A stretch of 64,000 nt of DNA from an uncultured Rhodospirillales bacterium (GTDB lineage Bacteria; Pseudomonadota; Alphaproteobacteria; Acetobacterales; Acetobacteraceae): NCBI GenBank assembly GCA_903823665.1, contig CAIJTR010000036.1, forward strand, positions 30,077 to 94,076, given 5' to 3'. The translations under genes and the position numbers were made by a program. The notes beneath the pieces were generated by a model. That model did not search any database and had not been told where the DNA came from. It saw only the letters and a program-made list of their open reading frames with translations. Below are positions 63,941-64,000 of the stretch, piece by piece (the stretch's first letter is position 1; each line of letters starts with the position of its first letter).

Positions 63941-64000
63941 GTGCACGTTTCGACCAGATGGAATCTTCTGGTCGAAAGTTCGTGCTCTAGAAATATATGA
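63941..64000. repeat. Composite palindromic element, copy D, cut by window end
   Basis: On the opposite strand this matches copy A unit 2 and its spacer. The shared parts are CACGTTTCGACCAGA, GGAATCTTCTG, TCGAAAGTTCGTGCTCTAG and AAATATATGA. The left outer end is degenerate (GTGCACG instead of GAGCACG). The partner hairpin would lie beyond 64000. Confidence 0.8.

Overview
The window looks like a contiguous piece of chromosome from a high-GC alphaproteobacterium. It is most likely from Rhodospirillales, probably Acetobacteraceae or a close relative. This rests on gene content: gcrA, a Tim44-like gene beside secB and mltA, hemE-hemH-hemJ-rho, aapJQMP, ctaC-ctaD-ctaB-ctaG-ctaE, DUF1489 and DUF2237 proteins, and a Hint_2 protein. 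No rRNA or tRNA gene, CRISPR array, prophage or complete insertion sequence was seen.

Layout. 0-3.1 kb: the end of a subtilase/Hint protein and a glycosyltransferase that share a novel-looking ~75-residue module. 3.1-11.7 kb: secB and a phosphatase on the minus strand, facing a tightly overlapping plus-strand run of Tim44-like gene, mltA, a DNA methyltransferase, lutA, a hydrolase, lutB, lutC, smr and an XRE regulator. The methyltransferase and lactate-utilisation genes look like a cassette set into an otherwise conserved neighbourhood. 11.7-14.2 kb: a LysE-type exporter killed by one in-frame TGA, then maf and the PEP-synthase regulator gene. 14.19-14.50 kb: a candidate chromosomal origin next to hemE. 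14.5-19.3 kb: hemE, hemH, a HAD phosphatase, hemJ and rho. 19.5-25.7 kb: a Gly-rich lipoprotein, a periplasmic VOC protein, metW-metX, and divergently a chorismate mutase-hisC-tyrA operon.

25.7-44.8 kb is dominated by transport: a D-aminopeptidase-like hydrolase, two complete divergent Liv-type ABC systems (each with a LivM-LivG fusion), a secreted protein of unknown function, and the general amino-acid system aapJQMP. DUF2237 and DUF1489 genes and a secreted MetX-like hydrolase follow. 44.8-46.6 kb is an accessory patch with repeats and small orphan proteins. 46.6-54.1 kb: an orphan substrate-binding protein with an amidohydrolase, an oxidoreductase, tatA, methionine-salvage mtnB-mtnD-mtnC, a solitary CheB-type methylesterase and a formamidase-like enzyme. 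54.2-63.5 kb: gcrA, the aa3-type cytochrome c oxidase operon, SURF1, an M32 carboxypeptidase and an enolase-superfamily dehydratase.

The strongest points for follow-up are the origin candidate at 14.2-14.5 kb, the DnaA-box and GANTC signals upstream of gcrA, a family of composite CTAG-ended palindromic elements (four copies, two of which supply stop codons), a 26-bp palindrome family (three copies), and a small tandem-repeat protein whose repeats differ only by synonymous changes. All functional calls are from motif recognition by eye; no database search was run.
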